NCBI RefSeq assembly: GCF_030848805.1
Contig: NC_092367.1
Span: 10,683,591-10,747,590, forward strand
DNA length: 64,000 nt
Source: Temnothorax longispinosus
Lineage: Eukaryota > Arthropoda > Insecta > Hymenoptera > Formicidae
Direction of reading: 5' to 3'
In this document: positions 32,795-44,716 of the stretch, piece by piece
Position numbering within the stretch: position 1 is the first letter of the stretch
Layout: every line of letters starts with the position of its first letter
Notes under the pieces: model-generated
What the model saw: only the letters and a program-made list of their open reading frames with translations
The model's database searches: none
What the model was told of the DNA's origin: nothing
Made by a program: the position numbers and the translations under genes

Positions 32795-33084
32795 ATTTTT
32801 ATAAAAATTCTATAAAATTATATATATATATATATATAATTTTATAGAATTTTACATCCCTTCATGATTTTTAAATATATCTGAGCAGATCTGGATCTAC
32901 ATTCGGTAAATAATTATATATCGGCAGATCAAATTATATTTGGTCAAATCTAGTTATATCTATTCAGATCTGGCCCGACAGAAACAATTTGCAAATCTAG
33001 TCAGATCTGATAAACCATATCCATGTATGATCTAATACCATATATGATCATATCTTGGTAGATCTAATTCTTTTTTCCCGGGAT

Positions 33085-33395
33085 GTGTGTATAAACAATA
33101 CACATATAGGCGGGGAAGAGGCTTTGCCCCTCCCCCTGCAACAGAGATAGGTAGGGGTGGATCTCGGTTTGCATGGAAAGTTGAAAACCCGAACCGTACA
33201 ATAGATCTCGTTTCGCCCTGTAAGCCAGGGATGGGGTGACCTCAATTCGACTGGACGATTCTTTGGACAGCATTGTACGATTCGGGTTTTCAACTTTCCA
33301 TATGAACTGAAGTCCACCCTTTCCACCCCTGCTATAGGGGAAGGTGCAAAGCAAGCCCCTCCTCCGCCTATATATTTACTGTTTATATACATATA
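33085..33395. mobile_element. Palindromic MITE (about 310 bp)
   Basis: The arms carry ATATAGGCGGGGAAGAGGCT versus ATATAGGCGGAGGAGGGGCT (reverse strand), and GGAAAGTTGAAAACCCGAA near the centre on both sides. No ORF of its own. Confidence 0.8.
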
Positions 33396-33925
33396 TCACC
33401 AAATTACTTCTCTTAGCACTGACACAAACTAACCTATACTGCAAAATCATGCAGACACTGAAACCATGCACGCGTGTCACTGGTGCGCGCAACTTACTAT
33501 AAGTTAAAATTTTTTATAAAACTTAATTATAATTAAGTTTTATGAGATAATTATTTTTTATGTACATACACTTAAATATATAACGAATAAAATAAAAAAC
33601 TCTGCATTAATTACTATGTAATTTACTGAGAAAAAAATTCCTGAAAACAGGCCATTTTTGCGTGCAACAAAAGTATGTAATACCTTAAAATAATTTATAA
33701 AGTAATACAGGGCTCTTCATTCATAAGCTCATTTTTACTATCTGTCTTCATCAGTCTTATTCTCATTATTATATCAATGCCATTTGACGTTATTTAGAAA
33801 TCACTCATTGCAAGGTATATGATAGAATTTTGTTCCCTCAATTTTAAATAAACTTGAGATTACGGCAAAAAAACACTAAGCAGTTCGATTATTATATGCA
33901 TATCTCGTAATACAGAATAAAAGCC

Positions 33926-35022
33926 TTATACTTGAACGTATTGCTCATCATCGGTATCCCCTCCGTTGTTAATTCGTTCCAAGGAATTATGTAGTTTTAT
34001 TTTTTCGTAATCAATATTCGTTTTCTTCTTACTCTTTACCTTCTCGTAACCATCTGCATTTGCATCTAACAAGAAATTATTCACTTGCTCATATGGCGGT
34101 TCCTCATTCTGCGCGACACTCATGTATTTTACACTTTCATAATTTGGATCGGTGTGATTCACAGATTCGTAATTTGGGTCCGTATCACTGTCACCAGAAC
34201 GACAAACGGATGCATAATTCGGCTCGATCGTATCATGCGGCATGCTTTCATAATTTGGCTCCGAATCCGTGTCCTGATCCAATTCAACTTGCTGTCGCAA
34301 TCGCACCTTCTCATAACCGGGATCGTCGTTGTTAGCGTTACTCACTTGTCTATGCTTAAATAGTGTTGAATATACGTCCGTGTTATTTTTCACAGGTATC
34401 GAATTAGGTTGATAGTCATTCTCCCGCGAACACTGCGGACGTAACATCTCATAGTTCGGATTGGATAAATTTGCGATTACTCTCGCAAAAGAGTTTCTTT
34501 GATTATTGTTAACGGCTTCGTATTCGTGATCAAATTCTAAATGCGACGGAACAATCGCATCAACTTTTGGCAATCTTAAAGAAGTGCGACTGTTACCTTC
34601 TGCATGAAAGTTGCTTGCAACAGAATTGATAGTGGTAGAATAATGTACGAGATCGGGTTCCTTCTTCTGTATTTCCACAGATTCGTGGCTGCACCATGAC
34701 GCTCGGCTGATTTCTATAAGACTAAGTTTTCTATAAGTATTTGTTTCGGAATGTAGAGTGTTGTTAGAGCTTAGATGAGCATCGTTCTGCTGATCCTCTA
34801 TTTCCCTTTTCTTCTTCATCACCTTCGCGTACATATCCTCAAGCGATTTACCCGCCGACAGTGAAGATCTCGATCTATCATCACTTTTATTTTTTTTATC
34901 AATAGATGCATATCCCTCTGCAGTTGTTTCAGGCGGCGGTGGTAAAGGAGAATTTGCTTGACGTTTTTCAGGTTTAGGAGATCCGAGATTGATAATGGAG
35001 CTATTGGCACTTGACGATGATG
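33926..35022 (-). CDS. 3'-terminal exon of a tyrosine-motif-rich protein (host gene candidate)
   Basis: An uninterrupted frame of 364 codons begins after an acceptor TTATTTTTAG at 35023 (phase 2) and ends at TAA 33926-33928. It starts SSSSANSSIINLGS, has PLPPPPETTAEGYASID and SLEDMYAKVMKKKRE, then about 16 tyrosines mostly as Y-x-x-V/I/L/M, including repeated PNYESV, GYEKV and DYEKI, ending QYVQV. There is no signal peptide or membrane segment in this exon. Such spacing resembles cytoplasmic tails or adaptors that bind SH2 domains when phosphorylated. I do not recognise the gene. Unlike its neighbours it has no stops or frameshifts, so it is probably a functional exon. Upstream exons are outside what I can define; a possible short one near 35150-35225 is unproven. 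Confidence 0.75.
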
Positions 35023-35357
35023 CTAAAAATAAGAAAAACAGTTGTATTATAAATATATTCTAAAATCAACACATTTATTTGGAGAACTAATAATATAACA
35101 AAATAATAAAAATAAATAGCAAAATCTAAAAAAAAATCATAATTTTGCTTCTTCATAGAGGAAGCTTTGTTTTCATAAACCTCGCGTATGGACCTTTGAT
35201 TGCGCATAAAGCTAGTTCTAATCAACCAAATCTTAGAAAGAATTATATATGAAATAGGGGTAGAAAAGATCGAAGAAAAAAAATGTTTTTTAGTTTTCTT
35301 TGCTAATGTGTTCAGAATGTTCTGAACGCCGACAAATCACATTTTTACAAAATGTCC

Positions 35358-35405
35358 GCGCGCGCGCGCGTGTGTGTGCGTTAGCGTGTGTGTGCGCGTG
35401 TTTAT
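35358..35405 (+). repeat. CG/TG microsatellite
   Basis: CGCGCG passing into TGTGTG with interruptions, within the intron or upstream side of the tyrosine-rich gene. Confidence 0.85.
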
Positions 35406-35434
35406 ATGTGTATTTGTAAAGACATGAATACTAT

Positions 35435-36210
35435 TAGCAGAGAGAAACCTGAGAGCGGCCACCGGGATCATTCCGTTCCAGCGGACGTATACTGACGCGC
35501 CGCCTGAGACCCATTAATAGCTAATATAAATTTAATAAGAGTAAAAAGAACATTATGAACTACTTTTTTTCTCGATATAGTTAATATGTAATTATTGTTA
35601 TGCATTTAAATATTAAATTTAAATACTATTATGCTAAAGTAAAGGTTTTTAATGTAAGACTTTTTTTTATATAAAAGCAAATTTGCCAAAACGGGGGTTT
35701 CTATACATTACATTTACGAATTTTAGTTTTTATGTTTATAAATATCTTTTTAATTAATTATAATTGCAATCTTTATATTTATAAATTTCAAATATATATA
35801 TATATATATTTATTTATTTATTTATTTATAAATATAAAAATTAAAATTTGTAAATATAAACGTAAATGTAACGTATAGCGCATCGTCGATTTGCCAACGA
35901 TACCCGAAATGCGTGGTATCGTGGCATATCCGGCGCGTGCTAAGCAGCTACGTCACAGCTCAAGCGAGAAGGAGACAGCAGATCGTATGTCTGCCCTTCT
36001 CTCCCCGCTCGAAGCTTGCCGAGTGCCGAGTCAGCCGACTGGCATATCCCCTCCATCTGAGTAGTTCGGACACGAACCATAGCACGGACACGAACCATGT
36101 GTGTACCGTTACCGAGCGTAACGACGTAGTTGACGTCCACTTTCTCAGAGGGCAGATTAGGACAGACGTCCCCCGAAGCCGGATGGCCGCTCTCAGGTTT
36201 CTCTCTGCTA
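35435..36210. mobile_element. TIR element (about 776 bp)
   Basis: Inverted ends of about 33 bases start TAGCAGAGAGAAACCTGAGA on both strands and continue GCGGCCA. The inside is AT-rich on the left and holds an ATATAT tract near 35790. No transposase frame is seen. Confidence 0.8.
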
Positions 36211-37050
36211 TTAGTAAGATATTTAACTTATTGGAAGGCAACAACAGCTCAGATGGCGCAGTTAAAGTATGCGCGAGTGGCTAGTGTCTCAGGATCCGCT
36301 CTCTCTTAATTGTAACATGCATTATGGTCATTGTACGATTATATTATACGTATCTCACGCTCACTTTGTAAGACAAAAAGTAAAGATTATAATTGACTGG
36401 CATAAGTCAAATTTTCTTGTCATCTAGGTTAAGGTATTTAATAATACTGCACTATTACATCTATTATTGTGTCTACCATCATATATTCCTCGGACATTTC
36501 TAATAACTAATTATTTTTTTATTTTTTTTTTGTTTAAGTTCTTACATGCCTCAAAGATGAGTAATCAAGGTATGCGAATAAAAAACTTGGAAAAGTAGTA
36601 GAGCTTAATATTATGTTTAACATATTCCTTGCTTATATTTTAAGTATTTTCTGTTCTACATTATTGTATGAAAATTGTTTGTTACATTTTCATTGCCTTT
36701 TTTTTTATTTGGATCAAGTAGCTGAGATACAGGTCAATGAAAGAATTATACAATAAAGTGTATGTAATGTATTTTTTGTTCTCTTTTTCTGACGGTCTCT
36801 GTATTAAGACGGACCAAGTAGCTGAAGCAGCGAAGGAATTAAAAGAAAAGAATACTACAATTTAGTAATATATAATATATGTAATTTCTTATGTGCTGTA
36901 ATTCGTCATGGGTAACGACTGTTGCGCGTCCCTAGCGGCCCCAAACAGAACCTTCCAAGTCGTGTATCGATGCGATTCAAAGATCGGGTGCGAGTTGTAA
37001 AATGAATTTTTTAATAAACATTAGTAACTTAATTGATTATGTTGGAGGTA
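36211..37050. other. Stretch without a recognised gene
   Basis: AT-rich. Two short near-repeats ATCAAGTAGCTGA and ACCAAGTAGCTGA occur at 36713 and 36821. No supported gene. Confidence 0.35.
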
Positions 37051-37084
37051 GTTTGAGAGCGTATGTTGAAGGGGAGAATGTACT

Positions 37085-37345
37085 GAAGGCCATCTTATGT
37101 ATGTTGGAATAATTTCCAAAAAAATAGAGGAAATAAAAATAATGTCTTTGTGCTTAAAAAACTCGGATTTGTTTGGTTCATCACACAAAATTAATTTAGT
37201 TATTAATATAGCTAATAGAATAAATATATCTTGCATATGTTCCTGCAAAGCAGGCCAGTCTGGTAAATGTAAACATAATGTTACCATATCTTGTACTTGC
37301 ATTACCTTCAAATTTATTGTCCAAATGTTTTTTTTATTTTAGTAT
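37085..37345 (+). pseudogene. SWIM zinc-finger fragment
   Basis: The frame reads EGHLMYVG, IMSLCLKNSDLFGSSHKI and CICSCKAGQSGKCKH, a SWIM-type CxCx(n)CxH motif. The spacing resembles the SWIM part of insect proteins that also carry a YqaJ-like nuclease. It ends at a stop near 37340, where minus-strand YqaJ-like sequence begins. Confidence 0.6.
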
Positions 37346-37876
37346 CCCAATCTGGATTTTTATTGTTTATATAAGTTAAGAAAGAATATGCAGTACTGGC
37401 AGTGATCCTTTTCTTTCTTTCGTGGAACCACTTACAGCTTTTTTGGGTTTGAGTATTACTGCATAATAAAACTGTATCTTCTACTGTAATACACACTTTT
37501 TGTTCGTAGAACTCTTTTTTTGAGGAAGCATATTTTTCAAAGTAATATTACAAATACTATCATTTATCTGGGTAACATATAAAATCGTATCTTCCTTGAT
37601 AGAAAAATATATTTGTGCACTAAGTAAAACTCTACAATCTTCATTTTTTATAACATTAATGCATGCTACAACCTTATTATTAACAGAACTTCTGTACCCT
37701 TTAATTGTTTTACTTAATTCACTTTCTAAAGCGTCTAAAAAATGTTGTACATATTTTTTACGTATGAATATACATATATATTTATATGTATGAATAATTC
37801 TCAGAAAGGGAACGGGCGAGGCGGAAAATTTAGCGCCAATCGCGGGGAGTGCTGGACGTGCGGGAAGACCGGACAT
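37317..37876 (-). pseudogene. YqaJ-like nuclease fragment
   Basis: The frame 37496-37317 reads CKWFHERKKRITASTAYSFL and NNKNPDWDTK, the usual start of a YqaJ viral-recombinase-like nuclease domain. It then runs into the back of the plus-strand SWIM fragment. The neighbouring frame 37876-37481 (VVACINVIKNEDCRVLLSAQ) may be the preceding part, separated by a frameshift. Only a fragment remains. Confidence 0.5.
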
Positions 37877-37918
37877 TTCCGGTCCGAGTGTCCTGACCAG
37901 GGGGGTAACGCGACTTAG
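37797..37918 (+). pseudogene. Gag zinc-knuckle fragment
   Basis: The frame reads SQKGNGRGGKFSAN then CWTCGKTGHFRSEC, a CX2CX4HX4C retroelement nucleocapsid knuckle, and stops at 37916-37918. It may belong to the element whose LTR lies at 38557; the intervening pol has mostly gone. Confidence 0.75.
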
Positions 37919-38556
37919 TCAAACTCTGCGGGGTGAGTTTCGCGAGGATTATCGATATATAATTTTATTTTATCATTTAAATGTTCTTTTGTTTCTGTGC
38001 GTTCTATTTGGTTTTTGCAGAGAAAGGGAAGCCGGTGAGGTCGACGGTTCTTGTTGAGACAATGGCCGAAGACTTCTTCGGAGGGGTTTTCCATTGACAG
38101 AAGACTGCCTTGCTCACGGTTTTTTGAGTCGTGGTTTTTCCCGTGAGACTTTGAGCAAATGCTAAGGCAGGGACTCGGGGAGCCTGAAAAGGCGTAGGGT
38201 CCACACAAGTTCCCCCCTTGACTGTAGATATAAAAGAACGGCGACATGAAGAGGCGGCGAGGGAGTTACGGGAGTTATTTGTACGGGAGTTCGGGAAAAA
38301 GCGGAGCTTCTTGAGGTCATCTCGAACCTACGGAGGGGATGAGCCTGGCCAGCTCTCTCCGGAAGAGGAACGGTCGAGGACCGGAGGTGAAACCACCAGG
38401 GACCAAGAGGGACGGGGTCCAGTAACCCAGGGCAGCAGCCCGGGGAGGACAAGTTAACCGTCCGGTGCTCTGGGGTTCGCAGTGAAGAGAAGCTGGGACC
38501 GTGGAAAGCTACTCTCCCGGATTGTCGGAGCGACAATCTTAAAAGAGGGGGGGTAG

Positions 38557-38837
38557 TGTTACGCCCGTGAAGTACGCCCGTGCCGCGCGACATGAGAATC
38601 GCTCGCTACGTTGTCTTTCGTCCTTAGCGACGGCTGTCTTGTTGATAATTATGACGTTCAGATTTCGCTCTGGTTTCCGTCACGTTCGGACGTGTTTACC
38701 TGAGCTCCTTGTACAAACGAGTCATTGATAAAGATTCCTTTTCTTTAACGAGCTTGATTTCCTCGTGTGAGTGTCGGAGTACGCGTCGCGCGCGAGTGCG
38801 AGTGTGAAAATGAGGCGGACATTCGTCGAGCGTAACA
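38557..38837 (+). mobile_element. Gypsy-like 3' LTR (281 bp)
   Basis: It follows a polypurine tract AAAAGAGGGGGGGTAG, begins TGTTACGCCC and ends GAGCGTAACA, giving matched TGTTACG/CGTAACA tips. About 330 bases upstream (38220-38460) is a basic frame that may be the decayed end of pol. Confidence 0.85.
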
Positions 38838-38993
38838 ATATTAATAATAAAGTAATAGGCTCACTTGAATAAGTCAATGATAAATGTGAGAGGCATGGGA
38901 GCCAAGCGCGGTACTTAATGCGCAATAAATTTAACAAGTATAAGAATACGTATATGAAAAGTATATTATGTCATTAAATACAAATAACCGGAC

Positions 38994-39022
38994 GTTTCGA
39001 CCCTTTTTTTGGTCATCCTCAG
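38994..39022 (-). ncRNA. Hammerhead-like core of a Penelope-type repeat
   Basis: On the minus strand CTGAGGA is followed by TGACC, an A7 loop, GGGTC and then GAAAC. CTGANGA and GAAA are the two conserved hammerhead strands, and the GACC/GGTC arms pair as stem II. Such motifs are known from the terminal repeats of Penelope-like elements. Stems I and III are not convincing, so activity is doubtful. Confidence 0.45.
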
Positions 39023-39387
39023 CGTAAAACAATAATATTGGATTCGGCGCAACGCATTTCCTAAATCCTACCTCAATTACAATATTTAGCGCAGTCAAGA
39101 CGGACGACAAACCATTCCGCGCGGTCACAATGGTCAACAACGGTCCATCTTTTAGCGCATTATGACGTGTCAAAGCTGGCGCAGTCATAAGACACTCGAG
39201 GTGTGGTACACAGATGTATTTCCATTTGGGTGCCTGATCCCCGGTATGGTTTAATATATATTAAACTTATACATATACATTATATGTCCACTTTTATAAT
39301 TAACATACATTAGAAATCCACATGCTGGACTGTACCACGTATCCGTTGTCTTTATACGGCTCTTGACAATAATTGACATCAATACAG

Positions 39388-39917
39388 TTAAGGGGATCCT
39401 ATAGTGGAGGCCGAACTTCCTCGACGTCGGTAATGTCAACATTTCTAATCCTGTGTTCTATGTTATATATCTATATCTGTCCTTGTCTAACGAGAGGCAT
39501 TTGTCCTTGTTTGATTGCTGCGCCATTTCTCGCTGCACACAATACTGCTTATCCTATCAACCTGAATGTGCTTTTGCTTAATAAAACTTTATTAGAGAAA
39601 ATCTTTTTTCTAGGCGTTGAATCTTAGTTCTATTTACACAATATTGTTTCTACATGTTGTCCCTAGTCCGCCTGGGTGTCATTTTATATATATAAACTGC
39701 AGTATTTTTGTTATTGTCGTCAGATGACAGCTGTATGTGTCCAAATTAGTAAAATTTTTAATTTTTTTTGTTCCCGATATGAAATCGTGTGTCGCGGACT
39801 AGATTCTTGTGCGTATTTTAATTCTGTAAAAGAATTTTGCAATTCTGTAAAGCCATTTCAAAGATTTCTTAAAATAAAAAAATGTCGATAATTACTGCCA
39901 CTATAGGATCCCCTTAA
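39388..39917 (+). mobile_element. TTAA-ended MITE (530 bp)
   Basis: The ends are TTAAGGGGATCCTATAGTGG and its exact reverse complement. TTAA at both tips fits a piggyBac-like target. It shares its right 250 bases with 25945-26202. No transposase is encoded. Confidence 0.9.
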
Positions 39918-40023
39918 GAGTTAGAGAAGAAAAATCGATTTTTCTTCATTCCGTTCTCCAACTTCCCGTCACTCATAGTAAAAAAAATTAATCGGTTTCT
40001 GAATTGATTAAATGTTTTGAAGT

Positions 40024-43000
40024 CCATAAAATCATGGCATTCAGAAATAGAAATAGGCTACAGTGTTACGTGTGTGATGCTGTAGTGCGACCAGCACAAT
40101 CGGGACGAATTGACGGCGATGATAACTTGAATAAGCGAAAAATCGCCATTATCAGACGCGATGCAAATAAATCGATTACCACTTGATATAACGGATCTTA
40201 CTAGAGTTTGCGCTAATTGCAATCGTTCTATTTTCAATGAAATGGAAGCTATTGAGCGTGACCCAACTTGTTTGCGATTGAACGCATTGACACAAACCTC
40301 TAATTATACCTGTATGACCTGTAATCAATATGCTAATATACAGAGATTATCAGTTGAGTGCTGAGTAAATGTTTTTGTCACAAGGAATATTTATATACCT
40401 GAGACAGCTAAATGTTGCAGAATCCACTTAGATGATAATGGCTTGTTGTTACAATGCTTATTGGATGAATTAAAGTTTGTTAACAGACCGTATGTGATAC
40501 GTGGACAGCAGTTACAAATTATTCTGCAAGAATTTCAAAGAGTTAGTCAGAACGGTTGCTCATATAATGATGAAAATAGTTTTACTGAAAAAGAGTTTAA
40601 ATCGATAGCACCCATATCAAAGGATTAGTTCCGCGAGTATATACATTTTGTGATCCAGCACCGCAAGAAGGGGGTGTCACACAAGTATGTCAAAAAAAGA
40701 TCTTCTATTTTTTATCTGTAAACTACGTCAGGGCTTGAGTGATGAATTTTTGAAAGTCATCTTTCATTATCCTAGCAGACAAACCGTAAGTTTAACTATT
40801 CAAACAGTGAGAGGATCCCTTATGCAACGATTTGTACCTCAAAATATTGGTTTTCAAGCAATAACGAGAGATGAATTCATTGAAAGACACGTTAATGATT
40901 TTGCTAATGGCCTGTACAATTCACAACCCAATGAACCCAGAGTAATTGGTTACTTTGATAGCACCTATGCTTACATAAAAGCAGTGTATAAAACCCGAAT
41001 AGGTTCTAATCAAAACTATGGCGGAGAAGGAGATACTTTTTAGCAAACAATGAAAAGAGATCTCGTACAATTTTATTTCTTGATAACAAGAAATCTGAGT
41101 ATACTGCATATGTTTAAAAGCATAATCAAATGTTCATAATAAAGGAATAAATTCATTACAAAACAGAATAATTAGTTATAGTGCTTTAATGAAAGAAATA
41201 TCAACTGTTGCATGAAAATCAGCTTGTATTTGAAGAGATTTATCTTCTTAATTCTTAAGATAGATAATTTTGATTGAATAACATTTGTAGTAATTTTCAA
41301 CTGATAAGTTGTGTCTGCTTTTATTAAACTATAACTTCGTACCTTTTCAAAAAAAGGACCATAAGAAAACATCTCATACTTATATCTAGATATTATGCAA
41401 AACTGCGCAAGACACAATAAACCATTTTACAAAGTAAATTTAATATTGAATAATGCGTAGATTCCTTTACTTTAATGAAATAATGAGTTGACTCAATGTC
41501 AGAGTCTGTGAAGATTAATAATTAATCAAGAGAAGGAAATCAATTTATAAGTAAGATAATAAATATAAAAATAGCCTATAATTTCTTTAATCGTAAAGAT
41601 AATTAATTGAACAGAACTTGTTTTATCACGCATTAATCCATTTGTCACATGAAATAAAATATATAGATATTCATTAGTATTTGCAATAAAAAGAAATTGC
41701 AATAAATGCGTAGCTACGCATAACTATGTTGGGAAGGTCAGTCCATATAAAATTAATTCGTTGTAGTAATAAACTCTTGGCCATGCGGAACTATGTTGCG
41801 AAGGCCATTCAATAAAAAATGTAATACAAAGACTTTAATTTCTTTGAATTATATTTGTGGTTGCAACTAGAGAAAGAAAAGTACTGGCGTCAAAGTCCTG
41901 AAGGGACTATCGTGTAATCCATTACGTCTCCAAGAGACGATTAAAGATTTCTGCAGTGTTCTCGAGATTTCTGGAACCAAAGATCGAATAAGTAAGCAAG
42001 ACGAATGTCTAGCATCTATTCAGGTGATCATTGGTTTTGACCCAGAAATCTAAGAGTTACCTGATCACTGTTATTTCGCAGCATGCTAAATGTAATCCTC
42101 TGCATGATTCAATTCTCTGGATAGAGAATAGTAATGGCGATCGCCGCTCGTCAACCTCATAAATCGCCAAACGTCCAATAATGCCTTGTAATTACGTCTC
42201 ACTCCAAGTAGTCTCTCCGTAACGATGCAGATAGAGAAAAGTGCGAATACAATTGTAGTAATTATCCTTCCTTTACCACAGATATAGCTTATAAAGGCCG
42301 ATTGCCAGAACTAAATACGCAGCGATGATCAATCGTGAACTCGTGAACAAGAATGAACAGGAAAGTGGCGGTTGGCCGGGCAGTGTGCCCGCGAGCCCTT
42401 CCCCTTCTCAAGCGCTTCCCTCCACGCAGTAAACGCGTAGATTAGAAACGGTTGCGCAGTACGGTGTGCGCGGTGAGCGCGAAGACAACAGTTACTAGCT
42501 AAGCAAGGCCTGCCACCTTGAGTGTGTTCACGGAATCACATACTACCGCACTACATGCAACAGATGACAGTATACTCTCTTCTATTCTACCGAAACGAGC
42601 GCAGATTTCAAACAAGCAGTAATTTCCGTATCTTGAGACAATCTTATTGTCATCATAAAGGTCGCCATTTAGTTAAACCTGCTTTTATTCTGGCTCCGGA
42701 TGGCTACATACTCACAATCCAAGGACCATATTTTTCAGATTCAAGAAATAATGATGCGGAAATGCTCCAAAATGAGTATGCCAGAGATGGTGAGGCAATG
42801 AGAGCATGGTTTCAAGATGGAGACATTCTTGTAGTTGATCGCGGATACCGAGATGCTACACCTATGGTCAAAACGTTGGAAATTCACGTGAAAATGCCAT
42901 CTATTCTCGAGCCTGGACAACGTCAATTTTTTACTGAACAAGCAAACAAATCACGTTTAGTTACCAAAACTAGGTGGATAATTGAAGCTAGAAACGGCCA

Positions 43001-43676
43001 TATAAAAAGTATCTTCAAGTTCTTCGTACAAACCGTTATGCCGCATATCACGAATCTCGGTAATTTCTTCCGCATAGCAGGAGCAATCATAAATAGATAT
43101 CACCCATTAATACACATGGAAGGTGCTAATGTCCAACTAGCCCAACAATTATTTAAAAAATTCCAGGAGCCAAACGTTGTGCAGGTTCGAGTAGAAGTGG
43201 AAAATCTTTATACGAGAAATGCAAAATGGATTCACTTGCACCACAACCAGATTTACGATTTTCCGCGCCTTGACATAGATTATCTTAGAGACTTGACCGT
43301 CGGAATATATCAGGTACAACTTTCAGCTGGATATATCCAAAATAGGCTTCAGCAAGAAGACAAAGAATTCCATGTAGATATGCTCACTAATGTACGTGGC
43401 TTTTTGAGAGTGAGACAATTTTCATGTTTCTGGAATGCGACAACACATCAATTATGGATAGCGTACAACTCTCTTGAAAACTATGATATTGATAGAGACG
43501 ATATTCTTGGATATTACTGTACTTGCCAATCCGGAGCAAGAACTGTTGGATCCTGTGCACACGTAGCAAGCGTAATCTGGTTTCTGGGCTACGGAAGACA
43601 CGAACCAAATATACGGTACCCTGACGCATCTTTACTTCATTCCGTATTAGATGCTGGTCAGAGACCACTACAGTAA
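40024..43676 (+). pseudogene. DDE transposase with N-terminal zinc fingers and SWIM-like tail
   Basis: The N-terminus has CYVC, CANCNRSIF and CMTCNQY cysteine pairs (40060-40340, with a frameshift near 40170), then RNIYIPETAKCCRIHL and ENSFTEKEFKSI. Further on are LLFFICKLRQGLSDEFLKVI, YPSRQTVSL and the first catalytic-like FDSTYAYI (40960-40985). Coding resumes at about 42600 with RQSYCHHKGRHLVKPAF, GPYFSDSRNNDA and DILVVDRGYRDATP. The C-terminus (43520-43620) has CTCQSGARTVGSCAH, a SWIM-like motif. The halves are separated by about 1.5 kb of non-coding sequence. The type resembles ISL2EU-like DNA transposons; that name is uncertain. Several breaks in the first half make it non-functional as read, although 42522-43676 is a clean 384-codon frame. 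Confidence 0.7.
41044..42560. other. Insertion or intron splitting the DDE transposase
   Basis: AT-rich on the left, more mixed near 42360-42520. A diverged direct repeat with AACTATGTTG and AAGG occurs near 41720 and 41780. No ORF. No GT-AG pair gives a clean join, so I favour an insertion, but its ends are undefined. Confidence 0.35.
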
Positions 43677-43837
43677 AATCCAAACAATCTAATACTCATT
43701 GATGAGTAATAATGTTATTGATCAACACCCCTCTCCACACACACACAGCAGAGAGGGTTTGGAGTAAAAAAATTCTACGGGAGTGACGAACCGTGGGGTC
43801 CTTATCTCTGCTGTGACACACACAGACACCCAAAAAC

Positions 43838-43883
43838 CAACCAACCAACCCACCCACGCACACACGCACGCACGCACGCACGC
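43838..43883 (+). repeat. CCAA / GCAC microsatellite
   Basis: CCAACC units followed by GCACACGCACGCACG. Confidence 0.9.
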
Positions 43884-44716
43884 ATTAGACCGAGGGTCAC
43901 ATATATCGAGTCAAAAAGCCTATACCTAACATGTCAAATCTGGACCTTCAAAGGCTTATAGCGTGGAAACGACTCATAGGATCAAGTTGTGCCCATTGAG
44001 ACATTTGTTCAGAATGACGAGAACCACAACATATCCAAAAATTAGCCAAATCTGCAGAAAGACATTTTCTCCTAAGAATGGTGCGGGGGTCCTTTATTAT
44101 TTCTCACAAAAAAATTCACAAAAATAGAATTTTTCCGACCGTCATAGTGGTTTCCCCCTCTCCTTAATGAAAATTTTTTAATCAGACATGTCCCTCCATA
44201 TTATCATGTTGAAAAAACGAGTAATAGACTAAAAAACTATATAGGCGGATAAGTCATAATAAGTATATAGATAAGTGTTTTAATTACATAATATCTTACA
44301 CATATACGTATCTTTTCACTTAAAGTTTTCATATGTTGTCAGCAGACCCTGAACAAATAAAACATAATCCATTTTCTCAATATGTATTACAAAAAGTTCC
44401 TTTGTCACAAAGTTGGCTTAATACAAGCACTTTTTACACGGTACATGCATACTAAGTGAAAAAATCATATAAATAGAAAACTTTTCCAAATAGCCATTCT
44501 TTTTTTATGCAGTTTTCTCCAAGTAACGCGATTTTTTCTTACACGGTATTTGTCATGTAAAAAGAGAGTTAGATGTATTTGCTCAGAAAGAAAATAACTT
44601 ATTTTTTTCTAGAGAGGATTTTCCTAACGTGCGATTAAGTATTTATAAAAAATATGTTCAACCTGATTACGAGCTATTGTAATATAGCCAAGCGTGACGT
44701 TTTACCGCTCGAATTA
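43884..44716. other. Non-coding stretch
   Basis: No gene or repeat is recognised. Confidence 0.4.

Larger units (their letters stand above)
27400..33082. mobile_element. CCCGGGAAAA palindromic MITE split by a LINE
   Basis: The left end begins CCCGGGAAAATAGGATTGGA and the right end, in reverse, CCCGGGAAAAAAGAATTAGA. Both halves (27400-27710 and about 32760-33082) are full of the words ATCTGATC, ATATCTGG and ATCATATATGG in both orientations. AT dinucleotides flank the ends. The centre is TA-rich and holds the LINE at about 27765-32700. Confidence 0.7.

Noticed and set aside
38004..38593. Overlapping minus-strand ORFs
   Set aside because: Proline/serine-rich shadows opposite the decayed end of the gypsy element; no motif.
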